From BOG-1155 sp050012495 (GTDB lineage: Bacteria > Desulfobacterota > Syntrophorhabdia > Syntrophorhabdales > WCHB1-27): a stretch of 64,000 bases of DNA. Below are positions 42,428-52,005 of this stretch, piece after piece; position 1 is the stretch's first letter, and each line of letters starts with the position of its first letter. A model generated the notes under the pieces. The model saw nothing but the letters and a program-made list of their open reading frames with translations, searched no databases and was not told the DNA's origin. The stretch lies in NCBI GenBank assembly GCA_050012495.1, contig JBEKHB010000011.1:70988-134987 (forward strand), given 5' to 3'. The position numbers and the translations under genes were made by a program.

Positions 42428-44677
42428 ATGAGAAAACTGGCTTTTCTTCTTATTTTTTTCTGCTTCTCCTGCAGCCTTCTCTACGCCGCGGAAAATAACA
42501 GGGTCGCGAAGGTCGAGATCATCGGCAACGAGAGGATCGATAGGGGTGTCGTCTACAACGCCGTAAAGACCAAAGAGGGTGATCTTTACGATCCCGCAAA
42601 GGTCGGGGAAGACCTCAAAAACATTTACAAAACCGGGTTTTTCAGCGACGTGATGGTCGACGTGAAAGATACGGACAAAGGCAAGGCGGTCACCTTTATC
42701 GTGGTCGAGAGACCCCCCATAAGCACCATTTATATCGCGGGGAACAAAAAGGTAAAGACCGCCGACATACGCGACAAGCTCAAAATAAAATCGGGAAGCG
42801 TCGTCAACATCGAGAAGGTGAAGGAAAGCATCGAGGAGATCAAGAAGCTCTACGCCGGCAAAGGCTACTATGCGGCAAAGGTAAACTTCGAAATTGATAC
42901 CAAAGAGGGCTACAAGGCCGAACTGAGATTTGTCATAGAGGAGCCCCAGAAGGCGTTCGTGCGCAAAATCACTTTTACCGGCAACAAACACCTCAAGGCA
43001 AGCCAGATCAAACACGCGATGAGGACCAGGGAAAAAGGCTGGTTCTCCTGGGTTACCGGCTCAGGCGTGCTGGACGAGGAGGAGCTTGAGGAGGACAGAA
43101 AGAATATCGAGGCCCTTTACCACGACAACGGCTATGTGAAGGTCAAGGCAGGTCTTCCCGACGTGCGGATTTCCGCCGATGGAAAAACCATCTCCATCGC
43201 CATGGACATACAGGAAGGAGAACTGCACAAGGTCAGCCAGATCGAATTCAAGGGCGACATCATCTTCGACGAGCAGGAGATCAGAAAAAAGCTGAAAAGC
43301 AAGCCGGGCAGTACTTTCAAGAGTTCCCAGTTCCAGGCAGACGTGGCGACGCTCACCGACCTCTATCAGGACAAAGGATATGCCTTTGTTGACGTTGCCC
43401 CTTTTACGGCCATCAATGACGCGGACAAGACAGTGCACGTGACCTTCGATATCGCGAAGGGATCGGAGGTCTACTTCAACCGCATCAATATCGTGGGCAA
43501 TATAAAAACGAAAGACAAGGTCATCCGGCGGGAGCTGAGATTTGCCGAAGGTGACCTCTATTCGTCGAAAAACTTGAAACTGACCAAGAGAAGGCTCAGG
43601 AATACCACGTTCTTCAAGTCGGAAGAGCTGAAAACAATCAAGACGGACGAGCCGGACAAGGTAAACCTCGACGTGATCGTCGAGGAAAAGCCGACGGGCA
43701 CCCTTTCCCTCGGCGTAGGTTACAGCACCTATGAAAAAATGATTTTATCGGGCTCGATCAGTCAGCAGAATATATTCGGGACCGGCGACATGGCAAGCCT
43801 GACCGCGTCTCTCAGCACCATCGCAAAGATTTACAGCCTGACCTTTATGGATCCCTACACGTTTGACAAGAACTTCAGCACCACGTATAACATCTTCAAC
43901 ACGGAAAGAATTTTCGATACGTATGATTACAAGGGATCGGGCGGCAGCGTCACGGTCTCCCGCCCCCTCACCGAGTTCATAAGGGCTTCTCTCGGGTACA
44001 GGCTCCAGAAGATCACGGTATATAACATCGAGTCCGATGCCGGGGCCTTCATCACGGATCAGGCCGGGACGAGCACCACGAGCGCCGTCTCCACCTCTCT
44101 CGTGAGGAACACGATCGACGATATCCTGAACCCGAGCAGGGGATCAATCGCAAGTGTCATGGTTGAAGTCGCGGGCGGCCCCTTCGGAGGAGACAACAAG
44201 TTCGTCAAATCGGTTGCTTCCTATGGCAAATACATCCCCTTCTACTGGGACACCACATTCTTTCTGAAGGGCACCGCGGGGAATATCACGCCTTACGGGG
44301 GAACGACCGTCCCGGTCTTCGAGCGGTTCTTCGTCGGCGGCATCCAGACAATGAGGGGATTCAAATTCGGCGCGGCAGGCCCGCTCGACCCTTCGACGGG
44401 CGACGTGATAGGGGCGACTGACGAACTCTACTTCAATATGGAATGGATTTTCAATCTGTACAAGCCGGCAGGGCTGAAAGGCTTCCTCTTCTTTGATTAT
44501 GGCAAAGGGTTCAACGGCACGGGCGGGTTCTCCGAAGCCTTGAAGCCGGCGGTAGGATTCGGTATACGGTGGTTCTCGCCCATGGGCCCCATTACCCTTG
44601 TGCTGGGCATTAACCTTCACAAGCAGGCGGGTGAGCAAGCAGAGGTGTTCGATTTTTCAATGGGGAGACCATTTTAA
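42428..44677 (+). CDS. bamA: Outer-membrane assembly factor BamA
   Basis: 749 residues: a signal peptide (FLLIFFCFSCSLLYA), five POTRA domains over about residues 23-345 (repeated KVEIIGNERI / ISTIYIAGNKKV / KITFTGNKHL / QIEFKGDIIF / RINIVGNIKT), and a C-terminal barrel with the conserved FFVGGIQTMRGFKFG motif and a terminal aromatic (RPF). It folds beta-barrel proteins into the outer membrane. It opens the envelope operon. Confidence 0.93.
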   Translation: MRKLAFLLIFFCFSCSLLYAAENNRVAKVEIIGNERIDRGVVYNAVKTKEGDLYDPAKVGEDLKNIYKTGFFSDVMVDVKDTDKGKAVTFIVVERPPISTIYIAGNKKVKTADIRDKLKIKSGSVVNIEKVKESIEEIKKLYAGKGYYAAKVNFEIDTKEGYKAELRFVIEEPQKAFVRKITFTGNKHLKASQIKHAMRTREKGWFSWVTGSGVLDEEELEEDRKNIEALYHDNGYVKVKAGLPDVRISADGKTISIAMDIQEGELHKVSQIEFKGDIIFDEQEIRKKLKSKPGSTFKSSQFQADVATLTDLYQDKGYAFVDVAPFTAINDADKTVHVTFDIAKGSEVYFNRINIVGNIKTKDKVIRRELRFAEGDLYSSKNLKLTKRRLRNTTFFKSEELKTIKTDEPDKVNLDVIVEEKPTGTLSLGVGYSTYEKMILSGSISQQNIFGTGDMASLTASLSTIAKIYSLTFMDPYTFDKNFSTTYNIFNTERIFDTYDYKGSGGSVTVSRPLTEFIRASLGYRLQKITVYNIESDAGAFITDQAGTSTTSAVSTSLVRNTIDDILNPSRGSIASVMVEVAGGPFGGDNKFVKSVASYGKYIPFYWDTTFFLKGTAGNITPYGGTTVPVFERFFVGGIQTMRGFKFGAAGPLDPSTGDVIGATDELYFNMEWIFNLYKPAGLKGFLFFDYGKGFNGTGGFSEALKPAVGFGIRWFSPMGPITLVLGINLHKQAGEQAEVFDFSMGRPF

Positions 44678-44688
44678 CAGGAGGGCTT

Positions 44689-45237
44689 ATGAAGAGATGT
44701 GCGGTTTTCGGGGCGTTGCTGATGATGATTCTCACGCCGTTATTCGCAAGGGCTCAGTCACCTTCGATCAAGATCGCCTACATCGACCTGCAGAAGGTGA
44801 TGATCGAGTCGGAGAAAGGGAAAGAGGCGAGGAAGTCGTTAAGCGACGAGCTCGAGAAACGGAAGAAAGAGCTGAGCCAGAAACAGGATGACCTGCAAAA
44901 AATGAAGGACTCCCTGGAGAAGCAGTCCGCGCTGATCACGCCGGAGGCGCGCGCCGAGAAGGAGAAGCAATACCAAACCCGTCTGAAGGACTATCAGAGG
45001 ATTTCAAACGATTACCAGACCGAGCTGCAGCAAAAGGACCAGGAGTTCACGCAAAAAATCTTGAAAGACCTTGAAGAGCTGATAAAGACATTGGGCGAGA
45101 ACGAAAAGTATACACTTATTCTCGAGAAGACCCAGGGGGGCATCCTCTTCGCATCGCCGTCGGTGGACGTGACCGATAAAGTGATCGCCGCGTATAACAA
45201 TTGGTCAAAACGGAAGCCTGCTGCGCCGAAGAAATAA
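44689..45237 (+). CDS. skp: OmpH/Skp-family periplasmic chaperone
   Basis: 182 residues with a signal peptide ending near LFARAQS, then IKIAYIDLQKVMIESEKGKE, the Skp opening, and a long coiled coil rich in Lys, Glu and Gln (about 40-140). It would carry unfolded outer-membrane proteins to BamA, whose gene ends 11 bp upstream after an AGGAGG site. Confidence 0.88.
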   Translation: MKRCAVFGALLMMILTPLFARAQSPSIKIAYIDLQKVMIESEKGKEARKSLSDELEKRKKELSQKQDDLQKMKDSLEKQSALITPEARAEKEKQYQTRLKDYQRISNDYQTELQQKDQEFTQKILKDLEELIKTLGENEKYTLILEKTQGGILFASPSVDVTDKVIAAYNNWSKRKPAAPKK

Positions 45238-45243
45238 GGAAGG

Positions 45244-45281
45244 GCCCGTCAGTTATGGGACGGGTCCCATAACTGACGGGC
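45244..45281. other. Perfect 17-bp palindrome between skp and lpxD
   Basis: GCCCGTCAGTTATGGGA and TCCCATAACTGACGGGC form a perfect stem with a 4-nt loop (CGGG), 6 bp after the skp stop and 14 bp before lpxD. There is no T-run. It probably protects or processes the mRNA between the chaperone genes and the lipid A genes; a protein-binding site is the alternative. Confidence 0.6.
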
Positions 45282-45295
45282 AACAATTAAAAGTG

Positions 45296-46312
45296 ATGAA
45301 ACTAAAAGAGATCGCATCAAGCATAGGGGGCAGCGTCGAAGGCGACGGCGAGGCTGATATAGAGCGCATTGCCGGCATCAAAGAGGCGCGGGAGGGAGAT
45401 GTCACATTTCTCCTCAACCGGGGCTTCGAGAAATACCTGTCCGCATCTCACGCAACAGCGGTTATCGCGGGACCGGGTACGGACAAAACGCTCCTCGCGG
45501 GCAGAAACCACGTCATTGTCGAGAACCCCGCCCTTGCTTACGTGGAGGTCGCCGGACTCTTTGAGGCGGCCCGGGGCTTTGCAACAGGCGTGAGCGACTC
45601 ATCCTGCGTCTCGGCCGGCGCCGTGGTCTCCCCGGAAGCCGCAATTTTTCCCTATGTCTATGTGGAGGCGGGGGCCGTCATCGCGAAGAACGCCGTGGTC
45701 CATCCCTTCTGTTTTATCGGGCGGGATGTGAGCATCGGTGAAGATACGGTAATCTATCCGAATGTGTCCATCTATGCCGGGACGATAATCGGGAAAAGGG
45801 TCATCATCCACGCGGGAGTGGTGCTCGGGGCGGATGGATTCGGCTATATATGGGACGGCCAAAAGCATAGGAAGATACCCCAGCTAGGCGTGCTTGAGAT
45901 TGAGGATGACGTTGAAATAGGGGCGAATACGTGCATCGACCGCGCTTCCCTCGACAAAACGGTGATCAGGCAGGGGACCAAGATAGACAACCTTGTCCAG
46001 ATCGGTCACAATGTCGTAATCGGCGAGCATTCAATCATCGTTTCCCAGGTGGGCATAGCAGGGAGCGTGACCGTGGGGAAAAATGTCATTCTGGGCGGCA
46101 AAGCAGGGGTAAGGGATCATGTCGTCATCGGTGACAACGTCAAGGCCGCGGGAGGCACGGGGATTACAAAGGACGTCAAGGAGCAAGCGGTTATCTCCGG
46201 CACACCTCATATGCCGCACCGTGACTGGCTCAGACTCCAGGGCTATTTGAAGAAACTGCCGGAGCTATTTGAACGGATCGGCAAAATCGAAGAGACTCTG
46301 CACAGGGGCTAA
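45296..46312 (+). CDS. lpxD: UDP-3-O-acyl-glucosamine N-acyltransferase LpxD
   Basis: About 338 residues. The N-terminal uridine-binding domain contains IKEAREGDVTFLLNRGFEKYL. The rest is a left-handed beta-helix of hexapeptide repeats with the catalytic His region NLVQIGHNVVIGEHSII. It adds the second hydroxy-acyl chain in lipid A synthesis. A GTG one codon earlier is an alternative start. Confidence 0.93.
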   Translation: MKLKEIASSIGGSVEGDGEADIERIAGIKEAREGDVTFLLNRGFEKYLSASHATAVIAGPGTDKTLLAGRNHVIVENPALAYVEVAGLFEAARGFATGVSDSSCVSAGAVVSPEAAIFPYVYVEAGAVIAKNAVVHPFCFIGRDVSIGEDTVIYPNVSIYAGTIIGKRVIIHAGVVLGADGFGYIWDGQKHRKIPQLGVLEIEDDVEIGANTCIDRASLDKTVIRQGTKIDNLVQIGHNVVIGEHSIIVSQVGIAGSVTVGKNVILGGKAGVRDHVVIGDNVKAAGGTGITKDVKEQAVISGTPHMPHRDWLRLQGYLKKLPELFERIGKIEETLHRG

Positions 46313-46315
46313 CGC

Positions 46316-46756
46316 ATGATCGAGATTCACGAGATCCTGGCGATGCTGCCACACGATTTCCCTTTTCTCCTCGTCGATCGGATTCTCGAATTCGAGCCGG
46401 AGAAGAGGATAGTAGGCATAAAGAACGTCACCTTCAACGAACCTTTCTTCCCCGGTCATTTCCCCGGGAAGCCAATAATGCCGGCTGTGTTGATTATCGA
46501 GGCCCTCGCGCAGACAGGGGGAATCCTTGCCTTTAAGTCGCTTCCCCATTTAAAGGGGGATGTACGGTTTATCGGTATCGACAAGGCCAGGTTCCGACGG
46601 CCCGTGACGCCGGGCGACCAGTTGAAGCTGGTACTCGAAGTCGTCAAGCACAGAAGAGAAATATGGGTTTTCCACGCAGAGGCATTTGTCGACGGCAAGA
46701 AGGTGGCGGAAGCGCAGCTTATGGCAACGCTTCAGGAGAATCAGGAGAACATATGA
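46316..46756 (+). CDS. fabZ: 3-hydroxyacyl-ACP dehydratase FabZ
   Basis: 146 residues of the hotdog fold with LPHDFPFLLVDRILEFEP and the catalytic block FFPGHFPGKPIMPAVLIIEA. It dehydrates 3-hydroxyacyl-ACP, competing with LpxA and LpxD for the same pool, hence its usual place between them. The stop overlaps the lpxA start. Confidence 0.94.
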   Translation: MIEIHEILAMLPHDFPFLLVDRILEFEPEKRIVGIKNVTFNEPFFPGHFPGKPIMPAVLIIEALAQTGGILAFKSLPHLKGDVRFIGIDKARFRRPVTPGDQLKLVLEVVKHRREIWVFHAEAFVDGKKVAEAQLMATLQENQENI

Positions 46757-47517
46757 TACACCCGACGGCCATTATCGAAAAGGGCGCCGAAATAGCGGAC
46801 GACGCAGCCATAGGACCTTACTGCGTTATCGGCGGAAATGTGGTCATCGGCGCAGGCACCAGGCTCATGAGCCATGTCGCCGTAGACGGCCACACCACTA
46901 TAGGAAGCTCCTGCACTATCCACCCCTTCGTTTCACTCGGCGGCCCGCCCCAGGATATCACGTACCATGGCGAAGAGACGACCTGTCTCGTGGGGGACAA
47001 TAACGTGATCAGGGAATATGTCACCGTCCACAGGGGCACAAAATCGAGCGGGACCACAAGGATCGGAAACAACAACTTCATCATGGCGTACAGCCATATT
47101 GCCCATGACTGCGTGGTGGGCAGCAACGTCATCATGCCCAATTGCGCGACCCTCGCCGGCCACGTCCATGTGGACGATTTTGCCACCCTCGGCGGCCTTT
47201 GCGCCATCCATCAGTTCTGCAGGGTGGGGAAGTACGCGTTTGTCAGCGGCCTTACCGGAGTTCCCAAGGATGTTCCTCCTTTTGTCATGGCCGCGGGCAG
47301 CAGGGCCACTCTTTACGGCCTCAATGTGGTGGGGCTCGAAAGGCGCGGCTTTTCCAGGGAAGAGATCGCGACGCTCAAGAAGGCTTACCGGATCCTCTTC
47401 AGATCATCCCTCTCCCTCCAGGCATCTCTGGAGCAGATTGAGGAGGAATTGGAAGGCGAGCACGTCAGAGAGCTTGTCACCTTTATCCGCGCGTCCGAGA
47501 GGGGCATATGCCGTTGA
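46753..47517 (+). CDS. lpxA: UDP-GlcNAc acyltransferase LpxA
   Basis: 254 residues starting MIHPTAIIEKGAEI, hexapeptide repeats throughout, the catalytic His region AYSHIAHDCVVGSN and the C-terminal helical domain (FSREEIATLKKAYRILFRS). First step of lipid A synthesis. The start overlaps fabZ by ATGA. Confidence 0.94.
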   Translation: MIHPTAIIEKGAEIADDAAIGPYCVIGGNVVIGAGTRLMSHVAVDGHTTIGSSCTIHPFVSLGGPPQDITYHGEETTCLVGDNNVIREYVTVHRGTKSSGTTRIGNNNFIMAYSHIAHDCVVGSNVIMPNCATLAGHVHVDDFATLGGLCAIHQFCRVGKYAFVSGLTGVPKDVPPFVMAAGSRATLYGLNVVGLERRGFSREEIATLKKAYRILFRSSLSLQASLEQIEEELEGEHVRELVTFIRASERGICR

Positions 47518-48458
47518 GACTCTGTCTCATCGGCGCAGGCCACATGGGAAGGATCCATGCGCAGAAGCTTGCGGGGATGAATGACGTGACCCTCACCTCC
47601 ATCATAGACACGGACCCCGCGCAAGCGACTGAGACGGCCCGCTCGGCCGGGACGGTCGGCGCCACAGATTACACACGGGCCCTTAAGGACGGGAGCCAGG
47701 CGGCAGTTATCGCGTCGCCGACGGAGACCCACTATCCCATTGCCCGGCTGCTGCTCGAAAACGGCATCCACGTATTCGTCGAAAAGCCTATTGCGGCCCA
47801 TCCTGCCGAGGCACGGGAGTTGATAGTCCTCGCAAAAAAAAAGGGCCTTGTCCTGCAGGTAGGGCATCTCGAGCGCTTCAGCCCGCCCTTTCGCAAGGCA
47901 GAAACAACCATTCGCGACCCGCTCCTTATAGAAGCCCGCAGGATCGGCCCCTTTACCGGCAGATCGACCGATATCGACGTGGTCCACGACCTCATGATCC
48001 ATGATATCAACCTCGTCCTGTCCCTCGTCAAAAGCGATATCACCCGCATAGATGCCCGGGGCACACCCGTTCTCACGGAAAAGATCGATGTGGCTCATGC
48101 GCGCATCGAGTTTTCCGGCGGCTGCATTGCAACCCTTACGGCAAGCAGGGTATCCCGAATGAGGGAGAGGGTATTCTCGGTATTTGAGGAAGACAGGTAT
48201 TTCTCGCTCAACCTCGCCGCAGGACAGATGTTTTCAGCGAAAAAGGGCGCGAACGGCAGGATGAAGCTCCACACCTACCAGGCCCTTCGTCCGGACCCCG
48301 TGCACGATGAGCTGAAGGCATTTGTCAGCGCGGTAAGGTACGGGACGGACGTCCTCGTCAACGGCGAAGACGGGTTGGCTGCCCTCGTCCTGGCAAACAC
48401 CATACAAGAGACGATCGCCCGCCATTTCGCCACAGAAGGCGTGAGCGCAAGTTCTTGA
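47508..48458 (+). CDS. Gfo/Idh/MocA-family oxidoreductase in the lipid A operon
   Basis: 316 residues with an N-terminal Rossmann fold (LCLIGAGHMGRIHAQKLA), VFVEKPIAAHPAEARELI as the EKP catalytic motif, and a substrate-side HDLMIHDINLVLSLV. Relatives in lpxA-lpxB gaps are thought to oxidise nucleotide sugars; GnnA, which makes 3-keto-UDP-GlcNAc for 2,3-diamino lipid A, is the best known. No GnnB-type aminotransferase is in the window, so the substrate is unsettled. It overlaps both lpxA and lpxB. No lpxI (DUF1009) or lpxH is present beside it. Confidence 0.75.
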   Translation: MPLRLCLIGAGHMGRIHAQKLAGMNDVTLTSIIDTDPAQATETARSAGTVGATDYTRALKDGSQAAVIASPTETHYPIARLLLENGIHVFVEKPIAAHPAEARELIVLAKKKGLVLQVGHLERFSPPFRKAETTIRDPLLIEARRIGPFTGRSTDIDVVHDLMIHDINLVLSLVKSDITRIDARGTPVLTEKIDVAHARIEFSGGCIATLTASRVSRMRERVFSVFEEDRYFSLNLAAGQMFSAKKGANGRMKLHTYQALRPDPVHDELKAFVSAVRYGTDVLVNGEDGLAALVLANTIQETIARHFATEGVSASS

Positions 48459-49609
48459 GCAGGAAGGCGGTGATTGTCACGGGCGAGCTGTCGGGCGAGT
48501 TGCACGCCGTCCATCTGGTTCGGGCCATCGCGGCCAGCCTCGAGATGGAGTTCAGCGGCATGGGCAGCACAAGACTCTCGGATGCGGGCGTCAAGCTCGT
48601 CCACGATTACCGGGACATCTCCCTTACCGGCCTGAGCGAAGTCTTTTTCAAGGCAGGCCATATATGGAAGGCATACTTCAGCCTCACACGGCACCTCCGT
48701 GAAACTACACCCGACCTTCTGATACTCGTCGATTTTCCCGGCTTCAACGTAAGGATTGCAAGGGTAGCAAAACGCCTCGGCATCCCTACGGTCTATTTTA
48801 TCCCCCCTCAGGTGTGGGCGTGGAGGAAGAACCGGATGAAGCAGATAAAGTCGTGGATCGACCTGGTCCTCTGCATCCTCCCTTTCGAAGAGGCGCTCTA
48901 CCGGGAACACCACGTGCTTGCTAAGTATATAGGCCACCCCTTCCTGCACACCGTGAGGCCCCGCCACACGAAGGAAGCGTTCCGTTCCATGTTTGCCATC
49001 CGGGAAGGCGCGCCCGTCATTACGATAATGCCGGGGAGCCGGCAAAACGAGGCGAGCAGACACATACCCGTCCTCACGGACATAGTCCGCCGTCTGCAAG
49101 GGAAGCTGGGCCGGCTGACGGTCCTTCTTCCTGTTGCCGATACCATGGATGAAGCGTTCTTCGTCCCCTTCATCAGGGAATTGGATGGCGTGATTCCCGT
49201 AAAGGGTCTGCCGTATGATTGTCTGGCCCACTCCGATGCGGCCGTGATCGCGTCCGGCAGCGCGACCCTGGAGGCCGCTATTCTCGGCGTCCCTTCCGTT
49301 GTCCTTTACAAGATCTCCAACCTGTCCTATCTGATCGCACGGATGGTAGTCCACGTGAGCCATATAAGCCTGCCCAATATTATCGCGGGCCGCGAGATCT
49401 TTCCCGAGTTCGTCCAGTTCCTGGACGCCGAACGTATTGCCAACACGGTAGTTTCTATGGTAAATAGTGACAAGTCTGCAATACAGAAAGAGATGGAAGA
49501 GGTGCGGAAAAGACTTGCCACACCCGACCACGATCCGTACCGCATTGCGGCCGCAGAAATTATTCAGTTGTTAGAGCGAAGATATGGCCCTCTACCTGAG
49601 ACTCCTTAG
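48455..49609 (+). CDS. lpxB: Lipid A disaccharide synthase LpxB
   Basis: 384 residues from a TTG overlapping the previous stop. GELSGELHAVHLVRAI corresponds to the GEASGD motif of LpxB, with YFIPPQVWAWRKNRMKQI and GSATLEAAILGVPSVVLYK also diagnostic. GT19 family; joins UDP-diacyl-GlcN and lipid X. It ends 26 bp inside msbA. Confidence 0.92.
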   Translation: MSRKAVIVTGELSGELHAVHLVRAIAASLEMEFSGMGSTRLSDAGVKLVHDYRDISLTGLSEVFFKAGHIWKAYFSLTRHLRETTPDLLILVDFPGFNVRIARVAKRLGIPTVYFIPPQVWAWRKNRMKQIKSWIDLVLCILPFEEALYREHHVLAKYIGHPFLHTVRPRHTKEAFRSMFAIREGAPVITIMPGSRQNEASRHIPVLTDIVRRLQGKLGRLTVLLPVADTMDEAFFVPFIRELDGVIPVKGLPYDCLAHSDAAVIASGSATLEAAILGVPSVVLYKISNLSYLIARMVVHVSHISLPNIIAGREIFPEFVQFLDAERIANTVVSMVNSDKSAIQKEMEEVRKRLATPDHDPYRIAAAEIIQLLERRYGPLPETP

Positions 49610-51347
49610 ATTTCTCCGGCCTTACTGGGTGAAGCTCGCCTTCGCCATGGCCTTCATGTCCCTTGTCGCCGCGACAAGCGGCCTCACGGCCTATCTTGTC
49701 CAGCCCGTGATGGACAAGATCTTCTTTGAAAAGAACGGCAGGCTCCTCGTCCTCATCCCCTTCGGCGTCGTGCTTCTCTACCTGGCAAGGGGCGTCTTCG
49801 ATTACCTCCAGGCATATCTCATGGGCTTTGTAGGGCAAAAGATCATCACCGACATCAGGAACCTCGTGTTCAAGCGCCTCCAGCTCCAGCCGCTTGCCTT
49901 TTTCGACAAGACACCCACGGGCCTCATCATCTCCCGCATCACCAACGATATCAGCCTGATCCAGGGCGCTGTCGCCGACTCTTTCACCGCAATCCTGAAA
50001 GACGCATTCACGATAATCGGCCTTGTCTTCGTGGTGTTCTACCGTGACTGGAAGCTCGCGATCATCGCCTTTATCGTCCTTCCCTTCGCCACGTACCCTA
50101 TCATCGCCTTCGGAAGAAGGCTCAGGAAGATCAGCGTGCAGAACCAGAAGGCGATGGCGAAGCTGACGAGTTTTCTCCACGAGACGATCACCGCCCAGAG
50201 GATAGTGAAGGCCTTTACCATGGAGTCTTACGAAGGCGGGAAGTTCAATGACGAAAATGAGAACCTTTTCCGCATCGTGGTGAGACGCTATAAGGTGAAG
50301 GCCCTTTCTTCGCCCGTCATGGAGGTGCTCGGCGGCATTGCGGTGGCCTTCATCATCTGGTACGGCGGAAGCGCCGTTATTTCCGGAAGGTCGACGCCGG
50401 GCAATTTCTTCTCTTTTACCACCGCCCTCCTGCTGCTCTATGAGCCGATCAAGCGGCTCAACAAAGAAAACCACAATATCCAGCAGGGGCTCGCGGCTGC
50501 GCAAAGGGTGTTCGAAGTAGTCGACCGCGTGCCCGAGGTGGCCGATAAGCCCGGTGCGATCGAAATTGCGGCCGTGAAAGGGATGATCGACTTCATCGAT
50601 GTATCGTTCAAGTATGAAGACAAAATGGTCCTGAAGCATATAAACCTCCGCATAGCCAGAAATGAGACCGTGGCGCTGGTAGGCGAAAGCGGGGTGGGAA
50701 AAACCACGCTGGTCAACCTGATCCTCAGGTTCTACGACGTGACCGACGGGTCTCTCATGCTCGATGGGATTGATATAAGGGACGTGACCACAACATCGCT
50801 CCGGGAAAATATCGCCCTGGTCACGCAGGATGTAATCCTTTTCAACGATACCATCCTCAATAACATTACCCACGGCAAACCGCAGGACATACAGAAAGTC
50901 GAGGCGGCCATTCGTTCTGCCTATGCCCATGAGTTCATTGCGAAGCTGCCTAAAAAGCTCGACACCGTCGCGGGGGAAAGAGGCGTCAGGCTGTCCGGCG
51001 GGCAAAAGCAGAGGATCGCCATCGCAAGGGCGCTTTACAAAGATGCGCCGATCCTCATTCTGGATGAAGCCACAAGCTCCCTCGACAGCGCATCCGAGGT
51101 AGAGGTACAGAGGGCGCTCGAAAACCTGATGAAAGGCAGGACGACTATTATCATCGCCCACAGGCTTTCGACGATAATGAACGCCGACAGGATAGTGGTG
51201 CTCGACGGCGGCAGTATCGTCCAGGAGGGGACGCACCGTGAGCTTATCGGGGTAGAGGGCCGGTACAAGAGCCTCTACCAGCTACAGTTCAGGGACGAGC
51301 CCCGGAAGAAGATCATACGGATCAGCAAGAGACTGAAGAATGCTTAA
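49584..51347 (+). CDS. msbA: Lipid A export ABC transporter MsbA
   Basis: 587 residues: six membrane segments in the first 320, then an ABC domain with GESGVGKTT, RLSGGQKQRIAIARAL and ILILDEATSSLD, including the H-loop IIIAHRLST. Size and operon place fit MsbA, which flips the lipid A core across the inner membrane. Confidence 0.92.
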   Translation: MALYLRLLRFLRPYWVKLAFAMAFMSLVAATSGLTAYLVQPVMDKIFFEKNGRLLVLIPFGVVLLYLARGVFDYLQAYLMGFVGQKIITDIRNLVFKRLQLQPLAFFDKTPTGLIISRITNDISLIQGAVADSFTAILKDAFTIIGLVFVVFYRDWKLAIIAFIVLPFATYPIIAFGRRLRKISVQNQKAMAKLTSFLHETITAQRIVKAFTMESYEGGKFNDENENLFRIVVRRYKVKALSSPVMEVLGGIAVAFIIWYGGSAVISGRSTPGNFFSFTTALLLLYEPIKRLNKENHNIQQGLAAAQRVFEVVDRVPEVADKPGAIEIAAVKGMIDFIDVSFKYEDKMVLKHINLRIARNETVALVGESGVGKTTLVNLILRFYDVTDGSLMLDGIDIRDVTTTSLRENIALVTQDVILFNDTILNNITHGKPQDIQKVEAAIRSAYAHEFIAKLPKKLDTVAGERGVRLSGGQKQRIAIARALYKDAPILILDEATSSLDSASEVEVQRALENLMKGRTTIIIAHRLSTIMNADRIVVLDGGSIVQEGTHRELIGVEGRYKSLYQLQFRDEPRKKIIRISKRLKNA

Positions 51348-52005
51348 AGGCCTCAAGTATGCCCTGTTGCTTTATCTGCTGCCTCCGGTCGCCTACTTTT
51401 TCCTCGTCATCTTGCGCGCCACCCTCACGATAACACAGGTGAACAGAGGGCCGGTCGACCGATTATGGCAGCAGGGGGAGAATATCATCGCCTGCTTCTG
51501 GCATGGGAGATTGCTCGCCATGCCTTTTGCGTATAAAGGGAGCGGGGCGAAAGTACTGATTTCGCGCCATAGGGACGGTGAGTTCATCGCCAGGGTGATA
51601 CGATATTTCGGCCTCGGAACGATTAGGGGGTCCTACGGAAAGAGATCGGTATCCCCGGTAAGGGAGATGCTTGCGGAACTGAAGGAAGGCACAGACATAG
51701 CTATAACGCCCGACGGGCCGAAAGGACCCCGATATCGGATGAAACAGGGGATAGTGGAGCTCGCCAGGCTCACCCAGAGGCCCATCGTGCCCGTTACTTA
51801 CAGCGCCAGTAAAAAAAAACTTTTTAACTCATGGGATCGTTTTCTGCTGCCCTATCCTTTCTCCAGGATTTTTTTCCTGTGGGGTGACCCCATTTACGTG
51901 TCCCGGGATTTGCGGGGCGATGACATCGAGCGCAAGCGGCAGGAGATAGAGGGCGCACTCATATCGCTTACGCAAACAGCGGACCGCATGGCATGTGGCG
52001 ACTGA
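51340..52005 (+). CDS. DUF374 lysophospholipid acyltransferase-like protein
   Basis: 221 residues with an N-terminal membrane segment, ACFWHGRLLAMPFAYKG, the SRHRDGEFIARVIRYFG block and ITPDGPKGPRYRMKQG. DUF374 proteins resemble LpxL/PlsC acyltransferases and occur in lipid A operons of this group, so a secondary acylation step is likely. It overlaps msbA and waaA. Confidence 0.85.
   Translation: MLKGLKYALLLYLLPPVAYFFLVILRATLTITQVNRGPVDRLWQQGENIIACFWHGRLLAMPFAYKGSGAKVLISRHRDGEFIARVIRYFGLGTIRGSYGKRSVSPVREMLAELKEGTDIAITPDGPKGPRYRMKQGIVELARLTQRPIVPVTYSASKKKLFNSWDRFLLPYPFSRIFFLWGDPIYVSRDLRGDDIERKRQEIEGALISLTQTADRMACGD

Noticed and set aside
48275..49531. 418-codon minus-strand frame opposite lpxB
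   Set aside because: Shadow of lpxB; composition biased and no recognisable motif.
49560..51236. 558-codon minus-strand open frame across msbA
   Set aside because: It is a shadow of a well-conserved ABC transporter gene; the translation is His/Asp/Arg-rich with no domain, as expected from high-GC antisense.
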